Shown here in pieces: positions 1 to 5,683 of a DNA stretch of 9,479 nt. This DNA is from Hyphomicrobiales bacterium (GTDB lineage: Bacteria > Pseudomonadota > Alphaproteobacteria > Rhizobiales > Kaistiaceae). The notes under the pieces were generated by a model that did not search any database, was not told the origin of the DNA, and saw nothing but the letters and a program-made list of their open reading frames with translations. Numbering within the stretch: the stretch's first letter is position 1; the number at the start of each line of letters is the position of its first letter. A program made the position numbers and the translations under genes. The stretch is from positions 1 through 9,479 of the forward strand of contig JAFKJZ010000459.1 in assembly GCA_017305815.1 (NCBI GenBank), in the 5' to 3' direction.

Positions 1-167
1 TTCCACTGATGGCGATCATGGTCTCGCACCTGATGCCGGGGAATCCGCTGCAACGCATTCTCGGCCATGGGTCGGGCTGGCTGGAGTTTGCGCTGGCGAC
101 GCCGGTGGTGCTGTGGGCGGGATGGCCGTTCTTCGAGCGGGCATGGGCATCGATCATTCATCGCAAC
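1..167 (+). pseudogene. Fragment of a copper/heavy-metal P-type ATPase, cut by the window edge and broken on the right
   Basis: The frame read from position 3 is open at the left edge. It contains WLEFALATPVVLWAGWPFFERAW, here split as WLEFALATP and VVLWAGWPFFERAW, which is the hallmark of the membrane region just after the N-terminal metal-binding part of CopA-type (P1B) ATPases. In intact proteins this stretch is followed at once by an LNMFTLI-type segment and several hundred residues holding the DKTGT phosphorylation site. Here the likeness stops after HRN at about position 167. The frame then runs through sequence with no ATPase motif to a TAG at 399-401. The gene is therefore truncated or eroded, unless the assembly is wrong at this point. 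The start and N-terminal domains lie outside the window. The family call is fairly sure. The exact metal, and whether any product is made, are unknown. Confidence 0.6.
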
Positions 168-261
168 GGTCGTAGCGATTTTCGCGGCAATGTCGACGAA
201 TTGTGTTGCTGCGGTGCCGAAGGCCGCGTCCGCGGCATGGGAAAAGACGGAATCGGAGCCC

Positions 262-325
262 AAAAAACAGCGGACGGCCCCTGGCCCGCGCTCTGCGGCG
301 CAGCGGGCCTGGGAACCGTCCGCCG
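262..325 (-). terminator. Intrinsic terminator reading leftward (minus strand)
   Basis: Read on the minus strand, positions 325-316 (CGGCGGACGG) pair with 277-268 (CCGTCCGCTG) to give a 10-bp base stem with one G-U pair. Above it is a second 7-bp stem, GGCCCGC (283-289) with GCGGGCC (303-309). Six U residues (267-262) follow directly. The pair at 269/324 is G-U on the minus strand but A-C on the plus strand, and the T-run exists only in minus orientation, so the element points leftward. No minus-strand protein gene lies upstream of it, which supports a noncoding transcript. Part of this sequence (323-327) could instead pair with 347-351. Confidence 0.55.
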
Positions 326-581
326 CCCCACCGGCCCTGCCGGTATGGCGGTTTGCCCGTGTCGGGCGAAGAGTTCAGCGAACGGCCCTGCCTGGGTCTA
401 GGGGGGCAGGGGCAAGGCCGTTCGCCCTTCCTCGGCCCCGTTTCGGGGGAGCCAAGGGTCTCGGTTCCGCCGCGCCGTCGCGCCACGGGAAGTCAGTCGG
501 CTCGAAGGGCGGAGGTCAGCGCCGGGCTCGGGCCGCGCCGGTCGCAGGGACCGGCCGTTGGGAGGAGTGCGTCTTCCCAGT
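262..581 (-). ncRNA. Candidate structured RNA on the minus strand, family not recognised
   Basis: This stretch lies inside a gap of more than 700 bases without a credible protein gene, and it carries a run of hairpins. A domain is closed by GGGAAG (487-492) with CTTCCC (573-578), and holds a 7-bp hairpin, GCCGGTC (537-543) with GACCGGC (549-555). A nested hairpin pairs CCCTT (425-429) with AAGGG (454-458), with CTC/GAG and CCCCG/CGGGG inside. CGAACGGCC (379-387) pairs with GGCCGTTCG (416-424). GCCCG (355-359) pairs with CGGGC (363-367), and ACCGGC (330-335) with GCCGGT (339-344). The series ends, read on the minus strand, in a terminator-like hairpin and U tract. I looked for the hallmark sequences of RNase P RNA, tmRNA, SRP RNA and tRNAs and did not see them. 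The 5' end is not defined. GC-rich DNA forms chance hairpins easily, so this is inference from structure and the oriented terminator only. Confidence 0.33.
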
Positions 582-652
582 TGTCATGTTGGGCGGCTCG
601 TCTTCCGGAGCGCCATCTTGACTGCAGCTTCTCACGCACCCCGGTCCCTGTC

Positions 653-668
653 TGTGATCCGCGTCACA
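653..668. promoter_or_regulatory. CRP/FNR-type palindrome, possibly controlling tam
   Basis: TGTGATCCGCGTCACA is a perfect TGTGA-N6-TCACA palindrome, which matches the consensus bound by CRP-type regulators. A good -10 hexamer, TACAAT, follows on the plus strand at 694-699 with no recognisable -35 element. This is what an activator-dependent promoter would look like. The palindrome centre is about 45 bases before the start site implied by that -10, which is near but not at the standard class II spacing of 41.5. A transcript from here would have a leader of about 230 bases before tam. The site could equally serve a minus-strand promoter for the structured region to its left. Which family member binds is not known. 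Confidence 0.4.
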
Positions 669-795
669 AGGATCGCGGTCGCTGTGTCGAGCGTACAATC
701 GGGACGGTGCGGCGGCATGGGGCGCGGCCCTCCGGGGCTGCCGATGCGCCGTCGAAGGTCCGCCAGGAGCGGCGGGCCATTGAACGAATCCGACA

Positions 796-868
796 GGCCG
801 CGCATTGCATGCGCGTGCAGGCGCGGCCGGCATTCACGCAAATGTCCCCGAACGGGGCTAGGTTCGGG
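796..868 (+). other. Hairpins in the presumed tam leader
   Basis: Two structures lie upstream of tam. GGCCGCGC (796-803) pairs perfectly with GCGCGGCC (821-828), and a smaller hairpin, GCGCAT/ATGCGC (800-805 and 809-814), can form inside it. Further on, CCCGAAC (847-853) can pair with GTTCGGG (862-868), or CCCC (846-849) can pair with GGGG (854-857). These last two foldings exclude each other. No poly-U tract follows, so this is not an intrinsic terminator. I see no coding sequence in the stretch from 582 to 939. Confidence 0.3.
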
Positions 869-939
869 TCGCGCGGCTTCTATGTTCTGCAGGCGAAGCC
901 GTGCAGGTTGGACGGATTGGAATGAGACAGGGGGCCAAG

Positions 940-1719
940 ATGGATCAGCTGGCATGGTCGGCGAGCCAATATGTGAAGTTCGAGGACGAGCGCACGCGCC
1001 CGGCGCGCGACCTGCTGGCGCAGGTGCCGCTGGCGGAGGCGCGCTCCGTCGTCGATCTCGGCTGCGGCCCCGGCAATTCGACCGAGCTTCTGGCCGAACG
1101 CTTCCCCTCCGCCGCGATCGTCGGGGTTGATTCCGCCCCCGATATGCTGGTCGCCGCGCGCAAACGGCTGCCGGCGCTCTGCTTCGCCGAGGCCGACATC
1201 GCCAGCTGGGCGCCGGCCGAGCCGGTCGACCTCTTGTTCGCCAACGCGCTGTTCCAGTGGATCCCGGATCATCTCGCCGTGCTGGTGCGGCTGATGGACA
1301 GCCTGCGGCCGGGCGGCGTGCTCGCCGTGCAGATGCCGGACAATCTGGGCGAGCCGACCCACATGCTGATGGAGGAGGTGGCCCATTCCGGCCCCTGGGC
1401 CGGCGCCTTCGCCGACCGGACGATCCGGCGGCCGATGCTGCCGTCGCCCTCCGTCTATTTCGAGGCGCTGGGCGACAAGTCGAGCCGCCTCGACGTCTGG
1501 CACACGATCTACAACCACCCGCTCGCCGACGCCGCCGCGATCGTCGAATGGGTGAAGGGAACCGGCCTTCGGCCCTATCTGGAGCCGATCGAGCCGGATC
1601 TCCGCGAGGCGTTCCTCGAAGCCTATCTGGAACGTGTCGCCGCCTGCTATCCGCCGATGTCGGATGGCCGCGTGCTGCTGCGATTCCCGCGGCTGTTCCT
1701 CGTTGCGGTGAAGCGGTAG
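940..1719 (+). CDS. tam: Trans-aconitate 2-methyltransferase
   Basis: This 259-residue cytoplasmic enzyme transfers a methyl group from S-adenosylmethionine to trans-aconitate, a spontaneous isomer of the citric-acid-cycle intermediate cis-aconitate and an inhibitor of aconitase. SAM motif I is [12 protein letters not shown] (residues 37-48) and the acidic ribose-binding loop is GVDSAPDM (62-69). Family-specific stretches are [12 protein letters not shown] (100-111), LAVQMPDN (128-135), EPTHMLM (138-144) and TGLRPYL (208-214). The whole length matches the E. coli enzyme closely. The ATG at 940 is chosen because GGGGG lies just before it and the N-terminus then matches the family (a W-S-x-x-Y-x-x-F pattern). 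An in-frame ATG at 922 is an alternative adding six residues. The gene stands alone, converging with the next gene on the minus strand. The identification is secure, though substrate preference is inferred from the family. Confidence 0.93.
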   Translation: MDQLAWSASQYVKFEDERTRPARDLLAQVPLAEARSVVDLGCGPGNSTELLAERFPSAAIVGVDSAPDMLVAARKRLPALCFAEADIASWAPAEPVDLLFANALFQWIPDHLAVLVRLMDSLRPGGVLAVQMPDNLGEPTHMLMEEVAHSGPWAGAFADRTIRRPMLPSPSVYFEALGDKSSRLDVWHTIYNHPLADAAAIVEWVKGTGLRPYLEPIEPDLREAFLEAYLERVAACYPPMSDGRVLLRFPRLFLVAVKR

Positions 1720-1740
1720 GCGCGGGAGCGGGACCTGTCG

Positions 1741-1771
1741 GGCCGGGTGGCGTGTGGCGCTGTACCCGGCC
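1741..1771. terminator. Hairpin between convergent genes, possible two-way terminator
   Basis: GGCCGGGT (1741-1748) pairs perfectly with ACCCGGCC (1764-1771) across a 15-base loop. It sits 21 bases after the tam stop and 14 bases beyond the end of the minus-strand secreted-protein gene. The position suits a shared terminator. Neither side has a clear U tract, so strength is uncertain and Rho may be needed. Confidence 0.4.
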
Positions 1772-1785
1772 GAATTGGGATCCGT

Positions 1786-2085
1786 CTACCTGACGGTGCA
1801 GACGCCGTTGGCGCCGTGCTTCCCGGTGTAGGAAACGCTCGCGGAGCCATCCGGATTGATCGACAGCGAGATCGTCACGCCGCTCCCCTTCGCCTCGAAG
1901 TAGCTGTCGTTGAACTTCTTCAGCTTGGCTTCCTTGCCATTAATGTAGATCGGCCCGCCTTCGTCGGCATGGACCTCGATGTTCTTCGGGCAGGTGGCGT
2001 TGACGAGCGGGATCTTGGCCTGCGCCTCGCTGCCCATGCAGAGGGCGGAGATGAGGCCGGCGGTGGCGAGCAGTGCGTATCGCAT
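1786..2085 (-). CDS. Small secreted protein of unknown function
   Basis: This 99-residue protein starts with a typical Sec signal peptide: MRYALLATAGLISALCMG, followed by an AQA cleavage site at residues 21-23. The mature part is about 76 residues, with two cysteines (32 and 96) near its ends that could form a disulfide in the periplasm. A conserved-looking core reads EVHADEGGPIYINGKEAKLK (residues 37-56), followed by TISLSINPDG (71-80) and VSYTGKHGANGVC (84-96). I believe I have seen this pattern in conserved hypothetical proteins but cannot name a family or function. Cys16 has Leu at -1, so it is not a lipobox. The start was chosen because AGGGG lies 8 bases upstream and the signal peptide then begins at the methionine. 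A longer in-frame start at 2118 would add 11 residues ahead of the signal. It lies 75 bases downstream of oxyR on the same strand, so the two may be cotranscribed. Confidence 0.75.
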   Translation of the reverse strand: MRYALLATAGLISALCMGSEAQAKIPLVNATCPKNIEVHADEGGPIYINGKEAKLKKFNDSYFEAKGSGVTISLSINPDGSASVSYTGKHGANGVCTVR

Positions 2086-2160
2086 CGTTCTACCCCTGAT
2101 GTCGAGATCGACGGCCAAGCTAGAGCATGGCGACCGGCGGTGCCAGTCGCGGGGGACCTC

Positions 2161-3120
2161 TCAGGCCCTGGCAAGTTCGGGTGCGATCGCCGGTGCTGCT
2201 CCGGCATCGAGGGGCGAATCATCGTCCAGCGCTGGCCGGGCCGCCGCCATCAGCAGGCGGCCGAGCGCCTCGAAATCGCCGCGGCGCGGCGACGAGCGCC
2301 GCCAGACCAGGCCAATCTCGCGCTGCGGCTCCGGCTCGCCGAAGCGGGAGAGCACGATGCGGGCGTCGCGCGCCTCGACGGCGACGCACATTTCCGGCAG
2401 CAGCGTCACGCCATAGCCGTTCGCCACCATCTGCATGATCGTCGAGAGGCTCGCCGCACCGAAGCCGCTGACCTTCTCCGAGCGCGGGATCCGGCAATAG
2501 GTCAGCGCTTGGTCGCGCAGGCAATGGCCTTCCTCCAGCAGCAGGAGTCGGTCGGGCGGAATCATCTCCGGGCTGGCGAAGCCGGCGACCGAGGCGGTCG
2601 ATCCCGCCTGCGACGCCAGCAGGAAGCGGTCGACGAAGAGCGGCAGGCTGTCGAAGGCGGGGTCGCGCACCGGCAGGGCCATCAGCACCACGTCGAGCTT
2701 GCCCTGCGCCAGTTCGTCGACGAGCGCCCCGGTCTGCGTCTCGCGCAATTGCAGCTCCAGCGACGGATAGGTGCGCTGCACCAGCGGCAGCGCCTTCGGC
2801 AGCAGATAGGGCGCGATCGAGGGGATGACGCCGATGCGGAGCGGGCCGGACAGCACGCCGCCGCCATGGCGTGCGAAATCGGTCAGGTCGCGAATCTCGC
2901 CGAGGATGCGCACGGCGCGGCGCGCGATCTCCTCGCCCTTCGGCGTCACCGCGATGCGGCGCGCGCCGCGCTCGAGCAGCGGCACGCCAAGCGTCGCCTC
3001 CATTTCGGAGATCTGCTGCGACAGCGCCGGCTGGGTGACAGCGCATTCGGCCGCCGCCTTGCCGAAATGCAGATGGCGGGTGACCGCTTCGAAATAGCGG
3101 AGCTGGCGGAGCGTGATCAC
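2161..3120 (-). CDS. oxyR: OxyR, LysR-family hydrogen peroxide sensor and regulator
   Basis: This 319-residue LysR-type regulator has an N-terminal winged helix-turn-helix (about residues 1-60, with FGKAAAECAVTQPALSQQIS at 19-38 as the HTH) and a periplasmic-binding-protein-like effector domain from about 90 on. The redox signature EEGHCLRDQALTYC is present: Cys200 and Cys209 have the same nine-residue spacing as the sensing Cys199 and Cys208 of E. coli OxyR, which form a disulfide on contact with peroxide. The effector domain also has RIGVIPSIAPYLLP (95-108) and GYGVTLLPEM in the expected places. The start is GTG at 3120, since no in-frame ATG lies nearby and the family N-terminus MITLRQLRYF begins exactly there. 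The ribosome binding site is weak. It is divergent from katA across a 155-base intergenic region that holds a likely OxyR site, which suggests control of katA and probably of its own gene. Confidence 0.95.
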   Translation of the reverse strand: MITLRQLRYFEAVTRHLHFGKAAAECAVTQPALSQQISEMEATLGVPLLERGARRIAVTPKGEEIARRAVRILGEIRDLTDFARHGGGVLSGPLRIGVIPSIAPYLLPKALPLVQRTYPSLELQLRETQTGALVDELAQGKLDVVLMALPVRDPAFDSLPLFVDRFLLASQAGSTASVAGFASPEMIPPDRLLLLEEGHCLRDQALTYCRIPRSEKVSGFGAASLSTIMQMVANGYGVTLLPEMCVAVEARDARIVLSRFGEPEPQREIGLVWRRSSPRRGDFEALGRLLMAAARPALDDDSPLDAGAAPAIAPELARA

Positions 3121-3156
3121 GGTTGGGTTCGCCGGGAATGGGTTTGGGACATGTTC

Positions 3157-3173
3157 GATAAGTTATTCTTATC
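3157..3173. promoter_or_regulatory. Likely OxyR operator between oxyR and katA
   Basis: GATAAGTTATTCTTATC is a perfect inverted repeat of six bases with a five-base spacer, extending to seven bases with C3156 and G3174. It fits the ATAG-N7-CTAT half-operator of OxyR, with ATAA/TTAT as arms, and the T-N11-A rule of LysR regulators. The second half-operator expected seven bases further right (3180-3194) is only a weak match. The element lies 36 bases from the oxyR start and about 100 from the katA start. Binding by OxyR is inferred from the position and the neighbouring gene. Confidence 0.6.
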
Positions 3174-3181
3174 GCAACTCG

Positions 3182-3210
3182 CATTCAATATGATTTGGAA
3201 CCGGTCTAAT
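3182..3210 (+). promoter_or_regulatory. Possible katA promoter
   Basis: TCTAAT (3205-3210) is a fair -10 hexamer. CATTCA (3182-3187) is a poor -35 at 17-base spacing, and it overlaps the weak second OxyR half-site. A poor -35 overlapped by the activator is the usual design of OxyR-activated promoters. The start site would be near 3217, leaving a leader of about 60 bases. Confidence 0.35.
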
Positions 3211-3275
3211 CGCGTGGCATCTTACGGCCATCCCGAAGGCGGCTCGAATTGTCGCCACACAAGTTGGAGGGCGTC

Positions 3276-4736
3276 ATGACGGACAAATTGACGACGACGG
3301 CCGGCGCGCCGGTCGCGGACAACCAGAATTCCCTGACTGCCGGCGAGCGCGGCCCCGTGCTGCTGCAGGACTGGCAACTGGTCGAGAAGCCCGCCCATCA
3401 GCATCGCGAGCGCATTCCCGAGCGCGTCGTGCACGCCAAGGGCTGGGGCGCGTATGGCAGGCTGACCGTCACCGGCGACATCTCGAAATACACCAAGGCG
3501 AAGGCGCTGCAGCCCGGCGCCAAGACGCCGATGATCGCCCGCTTCTCGACCGTCGCCGGCGAGCTCGGCGCGGCCGACGCCGAGCGCGACGTGCGCGGCT
3601 TCGCGCTCAAGTTCTATACGGAAGACGGCAACTGGGACCTGGTCGGCAACAACACGCCGGTGTTCTTCGTTCGCGATCCGCTGAAGTTCCCGGACTTCAT
3701 CCACACGCAGAAGCGCCATCCGAAGACCAACCTGCGCTCGCCGACGGCGATGTGGGATTTCTGGTCGCTGTCGCCGGAGAGCCTGCACCAGGTGACGATC
3801 CTGTTCTCGGATCGCGGCCTGCCGACCTCTGTGCGCAAGATGAACGGCTACGGCTCGCACACCTATTCGTTCATCAACGCGCAGAACGAGCGCTTCTGGG
3901 TCAAGTTCCACTTCAAGACCCTGCAGGGTCATGAGCACTGGACCAATGCCGAGGCGGCCGACGTCGTCGGCAAGACCCGCGAATCGACGCAGGAAGACCT
4001 GTTCGGTGCCATCGAGCGGAACGAGTTCCCGAAGTGGAAGGTGCAGGTCCAGGTCATGCCGGAGACCGACGCCGACAAGACCTCGTACAACCCGTTCGAC
4101 CTCACCAAGGTGTGGCCGCATGCCGAGTATCCGCCGATCGACGTCGGCATCCTGGAGCTGAACCGCAACCCGGAAAACTACTTCGCCGAGATCGAGCAGG
4201 TCGCCTTCTCGCCGTCGAACATCGTCCCGGGCATCGGCTTCTCGCCGGACAAGATGCTGCAGGCGCGCATCTTCTCCTATGCGGATGCGCATCGCTACCG
4301 CCTCGGCACCCACTACGAGGCGCTGCCGGTCAACGCGCCGAAGGTGCCGGTGCACAACTACCACAAGGACGGAGCCATGCGCTTCTTCCCGCCGGCGACC
4401 AACAACGACGCCTATTACGAGCCGAATTCCTTCAACGGCCCGAAGCAGGATCCGTCGGTGGCCGAGCCGCCGCTGAAGCTCAAGGGCGATGCCGATCGGT
4501 TCAACCACCGCATCGGCAATGACGACTACAAGCAGCCGGGCGACCTGTTCCGCCTGTTCAACGCCGAGCAGAAGGACCGTCTGTTCAGCAACCTCGCCGC
4601 CGCCATGCAGGGCGTGCCGGTCGAGATCGTCAATCGCCAGTTGGTGCACTTCTACCGCGCCGATCCGGAATACGGCGTCGGCGTCGCCAAGAAGCTGGGC
4701 CTGTCGACGGAAGGCCTCGCCGCCGCGGCGGAGTAG
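3276..4736 (+). CDS. katA: Monofunctional haem catalase
   Basis: This 486-residue small-subunit catalase converts hydrogen peroxide to water and oxygen. Catalytic His53 ([13 protein letters not shown]) and Asn126 ([12 protein letters not shown]) have the same 73-residue spacing as His75 and Asn148 of human catalase. The proximal haem ligand is Tyr335 in [14 protein letters not shown] (331-344). Other family blocks include RFSTVAGE (89-96), [16 protein letters not shown] (109-124), [11 protein letters not shown] (272-282) and [11 protein letters not shown] (295-305). Length and lack of a C-terminal flavodoxin-like domain place it with the small clade 3 enzymes. A longer TTG reading frame begins at 3249, but the ATG at 3276 is chosen because GGAGG lies five bases upstream (3266-3270). 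No signal peptide is seen, so it is probably cytoplasmic. The usual VTHDI segment after the active-site histidine reads VTGDI here. Expression is probably induced by OxyR, encoded divergently next door. Confidence 0.96.
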   Translation: MTDKLTTTAGAPVADNQNSLTAGERGPVLLQDWQLVEKPAHQHRERIPERVVHAKGWGAYGRLTVTGDISKYTKAKALQPGAKTPMIARFSTVAGELGAADAERDVRGFALKFYTEDGNWDLVGNNTPVFFVRDPLKFPDFIHTQKRHPKTNLRSPTAMWDFWSLSPESLHQVTILFSDRGLPTSVRKMNGYGSHTYSFINAQNERFWVKFHFKTLQGHEHWTNAEAADVVGKTRESTQEDLFGAIERNEFPKWKVQVQVMPETDADKTSYNPFDLTKVWPHAEYPPIDVGILELNRNPENYFAEIEQVAFSPSNIVPGIGFSPDKMLQARIFSYADAHRYRLGTHYEALPVNAPKVPVHNYHKDGAMRFFPPATNNDAYYEPNSFNGPKQDPSVAEPPLKLKGDADRFNHRIGNDDYKQPGDLFRLFNAEQKDRLFSNLAAAMQGVPVEIVNRQLVHFYRADPEYGVGVAKKLGLSTEGLAAAAE

Positions 4737-4755
4737 GGCCTGGAACGTCCTCGCG

Positions 4756-4785
4756 AAAGGCGGCGCCGCAAGCGCCGCCTTTTTT
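4756..4785 (+). terminator. Strong intrinsic terminator of katA
   Basis: A perfect 8-bp GC stem, GGCGGCGC (4759-4766) with GCGCCGCC (4772-4779), has a five-base loop CGCAA. It is followed by six T residues (4780-4785) and preceded by three A residues that can extend pairing with the T tract. It starts 19 bases after the katA stop, so katA is probably transcribed alone. Confidence 0.9.
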
Positions 4786-4873
4786 CGTTTCGGCCCGGCG
4801 CTTCCGGAATGGCGGACCTTTGCAAGCCGCCGCCGTCAGGGCAAACACGGGCGTCGCTCCGAAGGGATGGATC

Positions 4874-5590
4874 ATGCGCCTCGATATCTCCGAAATCGTC
4901 ACCGCGTTTCCCGATTTCCGCGTCGCCCTGGTCGTCGCCGAGGATCTGGAGATCCGGCCGGAGCGGCAGGCGGAGCTCGCGGCGCTTATCGCCGAGCGCG
5001 AGGCGGAGACGCGCCGTCGCTGGGGCGCGACCGAGCTTTCCGAGATCCCGGGCGTCGCCGCCTGGCGCCGCGCCTATCGCGCCTTCGGCATCAAGAAGAC
5101 GAGCTACCGTTCCTCGGTCGAGCGCCTCGTCAAGAACGTGCTGGCCGATCGGCCGCTGCCGGCGATCAACAGTTTCGTCGACGCCTACAACGCCGTGTCG
5201 CTCACCCATGTCCTGCCGCTCGGCGCCGACGACATTGACCGGATCTCCGGCGATCTCGCCTTCCGCTTCGCCCGCCCCGGGGACAGCTTCTTCGACATGG
5301 CGGCGGGCGAGGACGGGGCCGGCGCGTCGGCGGAGGATCCGCCGAAGGAGGGCGAGGTCGTCTATGCCGACGCCGAGAAGGTGCTCTGCCGGCGCTGGAA
5401 CTGGCGGCAGGACGCGCGCTCGCTGGTGACGCCGGAAACGCGCCGCGCCGTCGTCACGCTGCAGGCGAACGGGGAGGGCGCGCTCGAGGCGGCGATCGAC
5501 GATCTCGTCGATCTCGCCGGACGCTTCTCGGCCGCGCGGATCCGCGTCGCGATCGCCGATCGGGCGGCGCAAAGCGTGGAGATCGTCTGA
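4874..5590 (+). CDS. Solo B3/B4 domain protein (PheT-like tRNA-binding fold)
   Basis: This 238-residue protein resembles the B3/B4 domain of the phenylalanyl-tRNA synthetase beta subunit, where that domain clears mischarged tyrosyl-tRNA, but stands alone without the synthetase. The visible family blocks are WRRAYRAFGIKKTSYRSSVE (residues 64-83), LPAINSFVDAYNAVSL (95-110), GDLAFRFARPGDSFF (126-140) and GEVVYADAEKVLCRRWNWRQ (160-179). The ATG at 4874 has AAGGG eight bases upstream. A longer in-frame start at 4820 would put a non-conserved leader in front. It follows the katA terminator, so it needs its own promoter, which I did not find. An editing or deacylase role on tRNA or free aminoacyl compounds is often proposed for the family but not shown for this protein. 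Codon use matches its neighbours. Confidence 0.85.
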   Translation: MRLDISEIVTAFPDFRVALVVAEDLEIRPERQAELAALIAEREAETRRRWGATELSEIPGVAAWRRAYRAFGIKKTSYRSSVERLVKNVLADRPLPAINSFVDAYNAVSLTHVLPLGADDIDRISGDLAFRFARPGDSFFDMAAGEDGAGASAEDPPKEGEVVYADAEKVLCRRWNWRQDARSLVTPETRRAVVTLQANGEGALEAAIDDLVDLAGRFSAARIRVAIADRAAQSVEIV

Positions 5591-5598
5591 CAAGTCTC

Positions 5599-5626
5599 TT
5601 TACAGATATAAAGATATGTTTATATC
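5599..5626 (+). promoter_or_regulatory. Promoter of the methionine operon
   Basis: TTTACA (5599-5604) makes a -35 element one base from consensus. TATATC (5621-5626) is a reasonable -10 at 16-base spacing. The start would be near 5633, giving a leader of about 50 bases before the regulator gene. The palindrome described separately fills the spacer and covers the -10, an arrangement suited to repression. Confidence 0.5.
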
Positions 5627-5627
5627 T
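5604..5627. promoter_or_regulatory. SahR-like operator
   Basis: AGATATAAA (5604-5612) and TTTATATCT (5619-5627) form perfect nine-base arms around the six-base spacer GATATG. This AT-rich palindrome stands out sharply in GC-rich DNA. It lies over the presumed promoter of a gene for an ArsR-type regulator, as expected of an autoregulated operator. From memory it resembles the ATATAAAG/CTTTATAT-type motif reported for the S-adenosylhomocysteine regulator SahR. I could not check this against the published motif. Confidence 0.7.
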
Positions 5628-5683
5628 TCCGTCAACTCGAAGCGGCTTTGTGGCCGGGTCTCGGGCGGGCGGAGCGTAGAACC

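Noticed and set aside
262..268. A AAA AAC heptamer followed by a strong hairpin, resembling a programmed -1 frameshift site
   Set aside because: The ATPase fragment is read in a different frame at this point and has already lost homology, the spacer to the stem is only two bases, and the A-run is better explained as the U tract of a leftward terminator.
168..939. Several overlapping open frames of 100-240 codons in the gap before tam
   Set aside because: All are Arg/Pro/Gly-rich with no motif, they overlap in many frames on both strands, and the hairpin structure argues against coding.
2120..2150. A TGGCAC sequence before the secreted-protein gene on the minus strand that recalls a sigma-54 -24 element
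   Set aside because: The GC of the -12 element is not at the required spacing and TTGC is missing.
1747..3279. A 510-codon open frame on the plus strand opposite the secreted protein and oxyR
   Set aside because: It is a shadow frame of GC-rich coding sequence. Its translation is low-complexity Arg/Ala-rich and the opposite strand encodes a clear OxyR.
3222..4649. A 475-codon open frame on the minus strand opposite katA
   Set aside because: The plus strand is an unmistakable catalase, and the antisense translation shows only biased composition.
5591..5683. A SAM or SAH riboswitch in the leader of the methionine operon
   Set aside because: The leader after the likely start site is only about 50 bases and shows no riboswitch-like conserved core. 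The DNA palindrome and adjacent regulator gene explain the control better.
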